From Actinospica robiniae DSM 44927 (GTDB lineage: Bacteria; Actinomycetota; Actinomycetes; Streptomycetales; Catenulisporaceae): a stretch of DNA of 64,000 bases. The position numbers and the translations under genes were made by a program. The stretch lies in contig NZ_KI632511.1 in NCBI RefSeq assembly GCF_000504285.1, positions 1,113,372 to 1,177,371 on the forward strand, written 5' to 3'. A model generated the notes under the pieces. The model was not told the DNA's origin. It ran no database searches and saw nothing but the letters and a program-made list of their open reading frames with translations. Below, one piece after another: positions 56,386 to 64,000 of this stretch (its first letter is position 1; every line of letters begins with the position of its first letter).

Positions 56386-56798
56386 ACGGGGGGTCCCGCA
56401 TCGTGTTCCGGCTGGATCCCGGGTCGGGCGTGCCGACCTACCTGCAGCTCGTCCACCAGGTCGAACACGCGCTCCGGCTGGGTTACCTGGCCGTCGGAGA
56501 CCAGCTGCCGAAGGTGAAGGACGTGGTCGCCGGCCTGGCCATCAACCCCAACACCGTTCTCAAGGCGTACCGCGAACTCGAGCACAAGGGCCTCGCCGTC
56601 GGCCGCCCGGGCCAGGGCACCTTCGTCTCCGGCACCCTCGGCTCTCCCCCGCCCGGTGACCACGATCTGCTGCGCGACGAGCTCGGGGCCTGGATGGGCC
56701 GGGCAGCCGACGCCGGTTTGGACACCGACGCGATCGCGGCACTGTTCAGCAGCGTCCTGCACGACTTCGGCACCGCGGGCTCCGGAGCGGCCCGATGA
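56358..56798 (+). CDS. GntR-family regulator, YtrA subfamily
   Basis: A regulator of about 146 residues with the short YtrA layout: VFRLDPGSGVPTYLQLVHQVEHALRLG, then the winged-helix core DQLPKVKDVVAGLAINPNTVLKAYRELEHKGL and GRPGQGTFVSG, and a short helical C-terminus for dimerisation with no effector domain. YtrA regulators sit in and repress ABC-transporter operons responding to cell-wall-active compounds. The start is uncertain: ATG at 56358 or GTG at 56403 after a GGGGGG run. Its stop overlaps the ABC ATPase start by 4 bp. Confidence 0.9.
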   Translation: MTLDKQEKGDGGSRIVFRLDPGSGVPTYLQLVHQVEHALRLGYLAVGDQLPKVKDVVAGLAINPNTVLKAYRELEHKGLAVGRPGQGTFVSGTLGSPPPGDHDLLRDELGAWMGRAADAGLDTDAIAALFSSVLHDFGTAGSGAAR

Positions 56799-57727
56799 CG
56801 AGTGAGAGCTCTGCTCCAGGCGCCGCTCTCGCGGCCGAGGGCCTGAGCAAGCGCTACGGCGCGGCGTGGGCCCTTCGCGACTGCACGCTGAGCGTCCCGG
56901 CCGGACACGTGGTCGCCCTCGTGGGACCGAACGGCGCGGGCAAGACCACCTTCCTGCACCTCGCGGTCGGTCTGGCGACGGCCAGCTCCGGGCAGGTGAG
57001 CGTCCTCGGAGGCCACGCGGTCGGCAGCCCGGCCGCTCGCGCCGGCGTCGGCTTCGTCGCCCAAGACGCGGCGCTCTACCCGAACCTCACCGTCGCGCAC
57101 ACGATCCACCTGGCCCGCAACCTCAACACCGTCTTCGACTCCGACCGAGCCGCTGCGCGTATGGCAGAGCTCGATATCCCGCTCGGCCGCAAGGTCGGCA
57201 AGCTCTCCGGCGGGCAGCGCGCGCAGGTCGCCCTTTCGCTCGCGTTGGCCAAGCGACCGCAGCTGCTCATCCTCGACGAGCCGCTCGCGAGCCTGGATCC
57301 GTTGGCCCGACACGAATTCATGGCTTCGCTGATGGCCGCCGTCGCCGAGGACGGCATATCGGTGATCTACTCGTCGCACGTCGTCGCAGAACTCGAACGC
57401 GTCGCTGACTACCTGGTGCTGCTGACCGAGGGGCGCGTGCAGGTGGCCGGCGAGGTGGACGACCTACTCGCCACCCACCGCGTCTACACCGGCCCGGCGG
57501 ACCAGGCCGACCAGGTCGCCGCGCGGCTGCCGGTGGTGCGCGAGCAGCGTGCCGAGTCCCAGGCGCACCTGCTGGTGCGCACCCGTGGCCCGCACGCTGA
57601 TGCTCCGGCCGACTGGACTGCTCAGCAGGTGGGCCTCGAGGAACTGGTCCTGGCCTACCTGCGCAAGCCGAAGGCCACCGCGTTCCCGGAACCCCGCGCT
57701 CTGACCGGAAAGGGCACCCAGTCGTGA
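56795..57727 (+). CDS. ABC transporter ATP-binding protein
   Basis: A 310-residue ATPase with Walker A GPNGAGKTT, Q-loop FVAQDAALYPNLTV, signature LSGGQRAQVAL, Walker B LLILDEPLASLDP and H-loop YSSHVV. The last ~70 residues are an extra domain after the ABC core, as in antibiotic or cell-wall-stress exporters. It is coupled to the YtrA-type regulator (ATGA overlap) and to the permease (GTGA overlap), giving a three-gene operon. The likely role is export of, or resistance to, a membrane- or wall-active compound. Confidence 0.93.
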   Translation: MTSESSAPGAALAAEGLSKRYGAAWALRDCTLSVPAGHVVALVGPNGAGKTTFLHLAVGLATASSGQVSVLGGHAVGSPAARAGVGFVAQDAALYPNLTVAHTIHLARNLNTVFDSDRAAARMAELDIPLGRKVGKLSGGQRAQVALSLALAKRPQLLILDEPLASLDPLARHEFMASLMAAVAEDGISVIYSSHVVAELERVADYLVLLTEGRVQVAGEVDDLLATHRVYTGPADQADQVAARLPVVREQRAESQAHLLVRTRGPHADAPADWTAQQVGLEELVLAYLRKPKATAFPEPRALTGKGTQS

Positions 57728-58734
57728 CCGCCATATCCGCCGCCAGCGCCGCCTCCCCACATCCTGCGCGCCCGAAGCTGCGCGGGCTGGCCTGGGTGAC
57801 GCTGCGCCAGCAGCGCACCGCATTGCTCGCGCTCACGGCCGTCCTGGCCTGCTGCGCCTTCGCCCTGGTCTTCTACGGCCTGCGGATGCACGCGGACTAC
57901 CGCACTCTCGGCTTGTCCGACTGCGTGCCGCAGGCGCCGCACCGGGCGCGCGATTGCGCCATCCGGATTCAGGAGTTCGGCAGCGACCAAAACCGCGTCA
58001 ATCAGCTGATGGCGTTCTTCCTTCCGCTGCCGGTGCTGTTCGGCCTCTTCCTCGGCGCGCCGCTGCTGGCTCGCGAGTACGAGTCCGGCACGTACCGGTT
58101 CGCCTTCACCCAGGCCGCCGGCGCGACCCGTTGGCTGGTCAGCAAGATCGCTTTGCTCACTGTATTCACCATCGCCGTCACGGCGGCCTTCACCTGCGTG
58201 GTCATCTGGTGGTACGCGCCGCTCGTGCCGCTCAACGGCCGGCTCGGCAACACCTCCATCCAGGAGATCTACGGGGCTGTCTTCGTCGCACGGGCGGTCT
58301 TCGCCCTCGCCGTCGGGCTGATCGCCGGGGCACTGCTGCGCCGGGTCGTACCCGCGATCGGTGTCACGCTGGTGGTCTGGATCGCCGTGGTCGTCCCCTC
58401 GATCACGGAGCTACGCCCTCATCTGCTCTCGCCGCTCACCCTCGTGAACGGCGGCACCCCGAGCGGCTGGATCATCAGCGACACCTGGACCAATCCGAGC
58501 GGCCACACGCTGACCCTCGAGCAGATCGGCAACCTCACCTACAACGCCGCACTGGCCGGGCACAAGCTCGACATGGCCTCCTATCTGGCGGGGCAGGGCT
58601 ACCGGCACACCGTGATCTACCAGCCCGCGAGCCGGTTCTGGGCCCTGCAGTCGATTGAAGCCGGCGGGCTGGCGGTCGTCTCGGTGATCCTGCTCGCGGC
58701 CACCGTGTGGGTGGTGCGGCGCCGTTCGGTCTGA
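57724..58734 (+). CDS. ABC transporter permease
   Basis: A 336-residue membrane protein of the ABC-2 type with about six helices (ALLALTAVLACCAFALVFYG, MAFFLPLPVLFGLFLGAPLL, LLTVFTIAVTAAFTCVVIWW, VGLIAGALLRRVVPAIGVTLVVW, GLAVVSVILLAATVWVVRRR). A large outside loop follows helix 1 (SDCVPQAPHRARDCAIR, a possible disulfide pair) and another precedes the last helix. The REYESGTYRFAFTQ segment is a coupling-helix motif common in this family. The start overlaps the ATPase stop (GTGA). Confidence 0.9.
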   Translation: MTAISAASAASPHPARPKLRGLAWVTLRQQRTALLALTAVLACCAFALVFYGLRMHADYRTLGLSDCVPQAPHRARDCAIRIQEFGSDQNRVNQLMAFFLPLPVLFGLFLGAPLLAREYESGTYRFAFTQAAGATRWLVSKIALLTVFTIAVTAAFTCVVIWWYAPLVPLNGRLGNTSIQEIYGAVFVARAVFALAVGLIAGALLRRVVPAIGVTLVVWIAVVVPSITELRPHLLSPLTLVNGGTPSGWIISDTWTNPSGHTLTLEQIGNLTYNAALAGHKLDMASYLAGQGYRHTVIYQPASRFWALQSIEAGGLAVVSVILLAATVWVVRRRSV

Positions 58735-58740
58735 CGCGAT

Positions 58741-59622
58741 TCAGCTCGTGAGCGAGACCGGACGCTTGCGTGGCGCGCTGGCGGGCCCGACGGCGCGCAC
58801 GACGCGGAAGGTGGCCTCGCGTGCGGCGGCGTGCCAGGCCGCACGGGCGTCGGCCGCGGCGGCCTGCCGGCCGACCGCCACCAGGCGCAGGGCGCGCGGG
58901 AGCAGGAGGTGCGGGCTGCGGCGCAGCTCGCGGCCGAAGGCGTCGTGCACGCTCGTCGGCAACGTCAGTATCGTCCCGCCGCGTTCGTCGACCAGTCGCA
59001 GCAGACTGACGACGTCCTCGTATCCGAACTCTGCGTCGGGCAGGACGAGCGTCGCGCTCGCCGTCAGGGTGCTGAAGATCTCCTCGATCGCGAATTCCAA
59101 GGCAGGCGAGGCGAGTTGGAGCTGCCGGTCGCTCGGCCGCAGCCGGTATTCGGCCACTGCGTTCTCGATGTGGTCGACGGCGGCGCGCTGCCCGGCGACC
59201 ATCGGCCGGAGGCGCGCAGTGACGCCGGCACGGTAGGTCAGGTACGCCGGCCGTCCCTCCAGCCGCGTGTCGGCGTCCGTGGTGTGCAGCGCGTACTCGG
59301 TGACGACGGCGACCGCCCCGGCGTCCGCGACCAGCGCCGCACGCCGCTCGGGCGTGTCGCGCCGGTCGAGCGGCAGGAAGGCGGCGCCGAGGATGCCGGC
59401 GGCCAGCATCGCCGCGATCATGCGGGGGCTGCTGGGCAGATCGAGCGCCACGACGCGCTCCTCGCCGACGCCCGCGCAGGCGAGTTCAGCAGCAAGTTGC
59501 ACGGCGAGCGCCTGCAGTTCGGCGTACGTCACGGCGAGTTCGCCCTGGCGTATGGCGGCCGACTGCTTCGCCCGGTCGGCGCTGCGGGCGACCAGTTCGT
59601 GCAATGCGTCGGGGCGTCCCAT
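58741..59622 (-). CDS. Truncated AMP-binding (adenylation) domain protein
   Basis: A 293-residue protein corresponding to about the first half of an NRPS-like adenylation domain. Core A1/A2-like parts are visible (VTYAELQALAVQLAAEL, ERVVALDLPSSPRMIAAMLAAGILGAAFLPLD), as is the A4-like LQLASPALEFAIEEIFSTLTASATLVL. The A3 phosphate-binding loop, normally TSGTTGxPKG, reads TYRAGVTARLRPM, and everything after about A5 is missing. It cannot activate a substrate in the usual way. The ATG at 59622 has TTGGAGG 6 bp upstream. It may be a remnant, or a binding or scaffold protein. Confidence 0.75.
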   Translation of the reverse strand: MGRPDALHELVARSADRAKQSAAIRQGELAVTYAELQALAVQLAAELACAGVGEERVVALDLPSSPRMIAAMLAAGILGAAFLPLDRRDTPERRAALVADAGAVAVVTEYALHTTDADTRLEGRPAYLTYRAGVTARLRPMVAGQRAAVDHIENAVAEYRLRPSDRQLQLASPALEFAIEEIFSTLTASATLVLPDAEFGYEDVVSLLRLVDERGGTILTLPTSVHDAFGRELRRSPHLLLPRALRLVAVGRQAAAADARAAWHAAAREATFRVVRAVGPASAPRKRPVSLTS

Positions 59623-59960
59623 GAGGACCTCCAATGCTGATCACGCGACCGCGCGGCCGTGGCGGACAGGCGGCGCGGCGCGGAGAATCGAGCCCTGCGA
59701 CAGTGCTCGGGCGTGTGGGCGGGTCGACGGCGGCGCGACGAGTCTGCGGCCCCCCGGACGAGGTGGTGGGTATCCGGGTGCGGGCGCACCGGTGGCGCCG
59801 GAGAAGGGTGTCTCCGGCGAATCGCGCTCCGTGACGCTTCGGTAGCGTACTGATGTTCGCCCCGCCTGACAAGGCGGCTCGGCGCGCGCCAGATCCCCGA
59901 TGCGCCGGGCTAGCCGGGGTAGGGTCGGGAGCGCACAGGTCGGAAGCGGTGGTGTGACAG
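59623..59960. other. 338-bp divergent intergenic region
   Basis: No convincing gene. It holds a small hairpin CCGCCT-GACA-AGGCGG (59862-59877), a GGGTATCC at about 59767 and a GGGGTAGGGT stretch about 40 bp before the membrane-protein start. Promoters for both flanking genes must lie here, but none is clear enough to mark. Confidence 0.5.
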
Positions 59961-61709
59961 ATGGCTGATACGTTCGCGCGAGCCCGCGGCGTCGACGCGG
60001 AGTCAGTCACGCGCCGCGGCCTGGTCGGGAGAGTGGACGACCAGCGCGACTCGAGGCTGACCGAGTCGCTCAGCCGTCATCGCTGGCTCTTGGCCGCGCT
60101 CGCCGCGGGCGTCGTCCTCCCCTTGATCGTGGCAGTCGTCACCGGCGGCCTTTCCATCCCGCACAACGACGGCTGGGCCTACAGCCGGATCGCCGCCCAT
60201 TTCGCGCACACGGGTGACGTGGACCTCGTCGGCTGGAACCGGTCCGCGCTCATCGGACAGTTCGCGCTGCTCGGCCCGCTGGCCGCACACGTCACCGCGC
60301 AGCAGACGTTCGTCGTGGTGCTGGCCCTGGTCGGCCTCGTATCCGTCTACGACCTGCTGATCCGCTCGCTGGGGCCGCGCAACGCGGGCATCGCGACGCT
60401 GATGTTGGCGCTGTGGCCCGGATTCGGCTTGCTGGACACCTCGTTCATAACAGATGTGCCCGCGCTTGCGGCGACGTTCCTTTGCCTCGCAGTAGGCCGC
60501 AGGGCCCTGGCACGCGACTCGCTCGTGCTCTTCGGACTGGCGATCATCGCAGGGTTCTGGGGCACGACGATCCGGGCCCAGGCACTGGCCGCGCCCGTGG
60601 CCCTGCTGCTCTACGCGGCGCTCACGCGGCACTCCCGGGCGCGGGTGCGCCTGCTCGCAGCCGGGGCGTGCGCGGTGGCGTTCGCGGTCGGATTCGCCGT
60701 GTTCAACGCGTGGTTCGAAGGTCTTCCCGGGGGCGATCTGCCGCCCTACCGGCTCGTATCCTCGCCGCTGGGCACCGCCGTATCGACGACGCTGCAGTCA
60801 TACTTCACCGTCGCGCTGCCCGCCGCGCCCGCAGTCTTCTGGGCTGCGCGGCCGCGTAGCTGGTCCAGGGCCGCGCGCTGCACGGCGCTCGTCACAGCCG
60901 CCCTGTCCTTCGTGGCCGTTCTTCACTTTCGCCAAGGCCTGTTCCCCGGCAACTACCTGGCCCAGGAAGGCTCTTACGCGCACGCGTCGGTCAGTGTCAG
61001 CACCGTGCTACCGGACTGGTTCTGGCTGCTGCTGTCGGCGATCGCGCTGGTCTCCGGCTCGCTGCTTGCCGGTTTGATCGCGCACAAGGCGCGCCAAGCG
61101 GACAAGCTGGTCGCCGTATTCACCGTGACGTTCACGGCCGGCACGATCGGCACCTTCCTGCTCGGCGAGTTCGTCTATGACAGGTATCTGATCGAGATCC
61201 TGCCAGGCATGCTCGCCGTGGCGCTGCTCCCGGAACCGATCTCGCTCTTGGCCCAGCGCACCGCCACCGGCGAGGCTCCGGCCGCATCGTCGCGAAGGCC
61301 GCCGGCTTCGGCAGCCTGGACGCGGCGGATCAGCGCCCTGGCTGCCGGGCTGCTCGTCGGCTGTGCCGGTCTCATACTGCTGACGGACGGACTCAGCACC
61401 GACGAGCAGCAGTGGAACGCTGCGGCAGCGCTTCAGGCGAGCGGCGTGCCGGCCATGCGGATCGACGCAGGGCTCGACTGGCTCGGCTTCCACGACAGCG
61501 GCAGCGTGATCAACCGCAGTCCGGCCGTCGAGGACCGGCCGCTCGGCTATTTCACCGACCAGCCGGCCTGCTACGTGGTCTCCCAAGCAGCCGAGACTGC
61601 CCAGCGCGGATGGAGCCTGGCCGAGGTGACCGCGTTCCAGCGCTTTCTCCTCGTCGGCACGGCCCACGAGTACGTCTACGCCACGCACGCGGCCGGCTGC
61701 CCGGGTTGA
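59961..61709 (+). CDS. Polytopic membrane protein, GT-C (ArnT/PMT-like) glycosyltransferase candidate
   Basis: A 582-residue protein with about 11-12 hydrophobic segments. After helix 1 comes a periplasmic-type loop SIPHNDGWAYSRIAAHFAHTGD broken by DVDLVGWNRSALIGQ, similar in position to the acidic catalytic loop of GT39/GT83 glycosyltransferases (usually DE or DD; here ND). LDTSFITDVPALAATFL resembles the second motif. The C-terminal ~140 residues are soluble. It may transfer a sugar from a polyprenyl carrier. GGAAGCGG lies upstream of the ATG. No partner genes are adjacent. Confidence 0.72.
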   Translation: MADTFARARGVDAESVTRRGLVGRVDDQRDSRLTESLSRHRWLLAALAAGVVLPLIVAVVTGGLSIPHNDGWAYSRIAAHFAHTGDVDLVGWNRSALIGQFALLGPLAAHVTAQQTFVVVLALVGLVSVYDLLIRSLGPRNAGIATLMLALWPGFGLLDTSFITDVPALAATFLCLAVGRRALARDSLVLFGLAIIAGFWGTTIRAQALAAPVALLLYAALTRHSRARVRLLAAGACAVAFAVGFAVFNAWFEGLPGGDLPPYRLVSSPLGTAVSTTLQSYFTVALPAAPAVFWAARPRSWSRAARCTALVTAALSFVAVLHFRQGLFPGNYLAQEGSYAHASVSVSTVLPDWFWLLLSAIALVSGSLLAGLIAHKARQADKLVAVFTVTFTAGTIGTFLLGEFVYDRYLIEILPGMLAVALLPEPISLLAQRTATGEAPAASSRRPPASAAWTRRISALAAGLLVGCAGLILLTDGLSTDEQQWNAAAALQASGVPAMRIDAGLDWLGFHDSGSVINRSPAVEDRPLGYFTDQPACYVVSQAAETAQRGWSLAEVTAFQRFLLVGTAHEYVYATHAAGCPG

Positions 61710-61722
61710 GCCGCAGGATCGT

Positions 61723-62199
61723 TCAGGCGAGCTTCCGGAGCTGCTCGGCGATCGTGTCGATGCCCTGATAGGTCAGCCCGAGCATCGCGACGTGCTTCCA
61801 GCGCAGCACGCCCTCGCCGTCGATGAGGAAGACCGACCGCCGCAGCACTTTGCCGACGGTGATGCCGTACGCCGAGGCGACGGCGAGGTCGGTGTCGGCC
61901 AGCAGCGGCATGCCGAGAGAGTGGTGGCGGGCGAAGCCCTCGTGGCTGTCCACGTCCTGCGGGCTGATCCCCCAGACCGTGGCGTCGAGCTCGGTGAAGC
62001 GGTCGAGGCCGGCGGAGTACGAGCACATCTGCTTCGTGCACACGGACGTCTCGTCACCCGGGTAGAAGGCGAGCACGAGCGGCCGCCCGCGCTGGGCGGA
62101 GAGGGCGAACTCGCGCCGATCGGCTGCGCCGTCGGCCAGCAGGACGCCGGGAAGGGTGAAGTCGGGGGCTGGCTGCCCGATAACAGGGCTCTTCGGCAT
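61723..62199 (-). CDS. bcp: Thioredoxin-dependent peroxiredoxin, Bcp/PrxQ type
   Basis: A 158-residue peroxiredoxin that reduces hydrogen and organic peroxides. The thioredoxin fold is clear (IGQPAPDFTLPG, FYPGDETSVCTKQMCSY, VWGISPQDVDSHEGFARHH, PLLADTDLAVASAYG, RSVFLIDGEGVLRWKHV). The peroxidatic Cys is in SVCTKQMC, and the Cys five residues later is the resolving residue typical of PrxQ. GAGGAG lies 8 bp before the ATG. A promoter/short-ORF/hairpin unit lies 230-360 bp upstream on the same strand and may be its leader. Confidence 0.92.
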   Translation of the reverse strand: MPKSPVIGQPAPDFTLPGVLLADGAADRREFALSAQRGRPLVLAFYPGDETSVCTKQMCSYSAGLDRFTELDATVWGISPQDVDSHEGFARHHSLGMPLLADTDLAVASAYGITVGKVLRRSVFLIDGEGVLRWKHVAMLGLTYQGIDTIAEQLRKLA

Positions 62200-62427
62200 C
62201 GTATGGCTCCTCGGTCCGCGCTGTCGTCGGGAGCCACTGTACGGCTCCGCCAGGCGGGCTCCGCACTGAGGGCGCCGACCGGTCCCACGAAAGAGGAATC
62301 GCAGCACAAAAGCAGACAGCCCGCAGGTCACTTCCCTCCCGACCGGGCGCTACTGCGCTCGGCACCGGGCGGGCACCGTGGACGAACGGTGGACCTGCGG
62401 GCCGGGTGTCTGTCTGGTATTCGCCTA

Positions 62428-62458
62428 CCGCCGGTTACCTCGACGGGTCGGCCGGCGG
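62428..62458 (-). terminator. Hairpin directly after the short minus-strand ORF
   Basis: CCGCCGG (62428-62434) pairs with CCGGCGG (62452-62458) around a 17-base loop. On the minus strand it starts right after the TAG of the short ORF. It could be a terminator or attenuator. Confidence 0.4.
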
Positions 62459-62517
62459 CTAGCGGACGGCCACCTCACGCGTCCTGAGAATACTCAATTT
62501 CAGGATCACCTCCTTTC
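62459..62517 (-). other. Short leader-like ORF with a near-perfect Shine-Dalgarno
   Basis: GAAAGGAGGTGATCC (62517-62503 on the minus strand) is complementary to the 3' end of actinobacterial 16S rRNA over about 15 bases. A frame follows reading LKLSILRTREVAVR and ending at TAG (62461-62459). Possible starts are CTG, TTG (12-14 codons) or an upstream GTG (23 codons). A promoter lies just upstream and a hairpin just downstream. The peptide is basic; no family is recognised. Confidence 0.45.
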
Positions 62518-62528
62518 GGTGTGCCTCC

Positions 62529-62557
62529 ACGCTAAGCAAGCCCGGCGCCGGACGCAA
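62529..62557 (-). promoter_or_regulatory. Housekeeping promoter, TTGCGT-N17-TAGCGT
   Basis: On the minus strand TTGCGT (62557-62552), a 17-bp spacer and TAGCGT (62534-62529), the form used by the main vegetative sigma factor of streptomycetes. It would start transcription about 5-8 bp before the strong Shine-Dalgarno. Confidence 0.6.
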
Positions 62558-62611
62558 GGCCTTTTTCGATCTCCGCCGACACCGGGTCTCCACCCGACCC
62601 GCCCGCCGCGT

Positions 62612-62664
62612 CGAAACTTTCGATATTTTCGGCCTAAACATGCGGTCAATCTTTCGGTAGATTG
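62612..62664 (+). promoter_or_regulatory. CGAAANTTTCG-type hemicellulase operator and second inverted repeat
   Basis: CGAAACTTTCG (62612-62622) is a perfect palindrome of the CGAAANTTTCG form reported upstream of actinomycete xylanase genes, and an overlapping CGATATTTTCG follows (62621-62631). CAATCT/AGATTG (62647-62652 and 62659-62664) is a further inverted repeat. The region is AT-richer than its surroundings and lies 55-105 bp before the GH67 start. Confidence 0.55.
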
Positions 62665-62717
62665 GCTCCCGCCACTGCTCGCCGCCTCAGACCGCGCAGA
62701 TAAGGGTCCAGATCGCC

Positions 62718-64000
62718 ATGCCCGCTCTCCCCTCGCCCGTCCACCCCGCCTGGCTGCCGTCGGAAGCCCTGCGCGCCCTCGGTTCCCGCCGCGTCGTCGT
62801 GCGCGGCGAAGGCCTGCTCGTCGAGACCGTCGCCGCCGAGACCCAGAACGCCTGCGCCCGTTTCGGCGGCGTCGCCACGTTCCTGCCGTCGGCCGCCGAG
62901 AATGCAGAAGGTACCGAGAGCGCTGCGGACATACCGGCCGCCGACCTCGTCTTCTCCCTCGCCCCGCAGCGCGAGGAACTCGGCGACGAGGGCTTCGAAA
63001 TCGCCCGTACCAGCGGCGACGTCACCACGGTCCACGCCGCGGCGCCCGCCGGCCTGCTCTACGGCTTCTTCCACGTCGTACGGCTGGGCGAAGCCGCGTT
63101 CGCCGCCGACCTGCCGTCCGGCGGAGTGCAAAAGCCCGCACTGAGCCGGCGCATGGCCGATCACTGGGACAACGTCGACGTCGAGCCGACCATGGGCCAG
63201 GTCGAGCGCGGCTACGCCGGCGGCTCGATCTTCTGGGAGGCCGGACGGCTGCGCGAGGACCTGAGCCGGGTGCGCTCCTACGCGCGCCTGCTGGCCGCAT
63301 GCGGGATCAACGCCGTCTCGGTCAACAATGTGAACGTTCACCGTACCGAGGCGCACCTGCTCACCGACCGCCTCGGCGACGTCGAAAAACTTGCCGAGGT
63401 GTTTCGACCGTACGGCATCCGCGTCCACCTCTCGGTGAACTTCGCGTCCCCGCTCGTCCTCGGCGGCCTGAGCACCGCCGATCCGCTCGACCCGGCCGTG
63501 CGCACATGGTGGGCCGCGACGACCGCCGAGGTCTACGCGCGCATCCCCGACTTCGGCGGCTACGTAGTCAAGGCCGACTCCGAGGGCCAGCCCGGCCCCT
63601 TCGGCTACGGCCGCACCCACGCCGACGGCGCGAACACGCTGGCCGACGCGCTCGCCCCCTTCGGCGGCGTCGTGCACTGGCGCGCGTTCGTCTACAACCA
63701 CCGCCAGGACTGGCGCGACCGCTCCACCGACCGAGCCCGCGCCGCCCACGACCACTTCGCCCCCCTGGACGGAAACTTCCGCGAGAACGCGATCCTGCAG
63801 GTCAAGCACGGTCCGATCGACTTCCAGACGCGCGAGCCGATCTCCCCGGTGATCGCGGCCATGCCCACCACCCGCCTCGCCGTCGAGCTCCAGGCCACCC
63901 AGGAGTACACCGGCCAGCAGAAGCACGTCTGCTACCTCGCCCCGATGTGGAGCGAAGTGCTCGGCTTCGCGCCCTGGGGCGAGAACGGCGACACCGTCGC
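62718..64000 (+). CDS. aguA: Alpha-glucuronidase, GH67 (3' partial)
   Basis: The frame runs off the window after 427 codons; GH67 enzymes are usually near 680-700 residues. The N-terminal beta domain ([27 protein letters not shown]) is followed by the (beta/alpha)8 core: [85 protein letters not shown] and [16 protein letters not shown], all characteristic. It removes 4-O-methyl-glucuronic acid from xylo-oligosaccharides inside the cell. No signal peptide is present, as expected. The ATG at 62718 has AAGGG upstream at a long distance. A xylanase-type operator precedes it. Confidence 0.93.
   Translation, partial: MPALPSPVHPAWLPSEALRALGSRRVVVRGEGLLVETVAAETQNACARFGGVATFLPSAAENAEGTESAADIPAADLVFSLAPQREELGDEGFEIARTSGDVTTVHAAAPAGLLYGFFHVVRLGEAAFAADLPSGGVQKPALSRRMADHWDNVDVEPTMGQVERGYAGGSIFWEAGRLREDLSRVRSYARLLAACGINAVSVNNVNVHRTEAHLLTDRLGDVEKLAEVFRPYGIRVHLSVNFASPLVLGGLSTADPLDPAVRTWWAATTAEVYARIPDFGGYVVKADSEGQPGPFGYGRTHADGANTLADALAPFGGVVHWRAFVYNHRQDWRDRSTDRARAAHDHFAPLDGNFRENAILQVKHGPIDFQTREPISPVIAAMPTTRLAVELQATQEYTGQQKHVCYLAPMWSEVLGFAPWGENGDTV

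Noticed and set aside
62503-62517. GGATCACCTCCTTTC, the 3' end of 16S rRNA
   Set aside because: Only about 15 bases match and no rRNA sequence precedes it; on the minus strand it is a strong Shine-Dalgarno.

Overview
The window is very GC-rich (about 70% or more by eye), with GC-ending codons, many GTG starts, LacI/GntR regulators, secreted modular glycosidases with CBM2 or ricin-type domains, and SigB/SigF-type partner switching. This points to a soil actinomycete with a complex genome. A Catenulispora/Actinospica/Streptomyces-like organism is a reasonable guess, but the genus cannot be fixed from sequence alone. No rRNA, tRNA or CRISPR array was found.

Layout. 1-4.8 kb: the 3' end of a secreted glycosidase with a CBM2, a LysE-type exporter, a LacI regulator and an MFS drug exporter behind a perfect 20-bp palindrome. 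4.8-32 kb: a dense general-stress island. It holds two hemerythrins, a GCS2-type ligase, two DJ-1/PfpI proteins, a HAD protein, a MEDS anti-sigma kinase, a PP2C phosphatase, a poly-HAMP hybrid kinase with a kinase-less relative, a STAS protein, three SigB/SigF-type sigma factors (two in duplicated sigma/anti-sigma modules), separate NHEJ pieces (ligase, 3'-phosphoesterase, Ku), MgtC, an orphan NuoD and a short-type aconitase. Several of these genes carry GNNT-N14/15-GGGTAN or close variants, the -35/-10 pattern of SigB-type sigma factors, so the island probably encodes both its own sigma network and part of its regulon. Three enzymes in it have lost the catalytic nucleophile residue.

32-41 kb: a secreted GH54 arabinofuranosidase with two LacI-type operators, an SDR, a small two-gene unit, a LacI regulator, a short UvrA paralogue and HtpG. 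41.0-42.5 kb: a non-coding 1.5-kb element made of two long inverted arms (480 and 440 bp), each containing its own hairpin, around a core of 78-84-bp tandem repeats. It stops exactly at the stop codon of an S41-peptidase remnant. This is the least explained structure in the window.

42.5-59.6 kb: ordinary accessory genes. These are a GntR regulator with three CGTATACG boxes, two methyltransferases, a lone TOPRIM protein, a UTRA-only protein, a GntR-FCD-Cache regulator facing an APC permease and a C-S lyase, an F420-type oxidoreductase, an FGE-like protein, a GntR(YtrA)-ABC operon and a truncated adenylation protein. 59.6-64 kb: a GT-C-like membrane protein, a Bcp-type peroxiredoxin, an unusual minus-strand promoter/short ORF/hairpin, and the 5' two-thirds of a GH67 alpha-glucuronidase behind a CGAAANTTTCG box. 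The glycosidases at 0-1.3, 32-34 and 62.7-64 kb suggest hemicellulose use.
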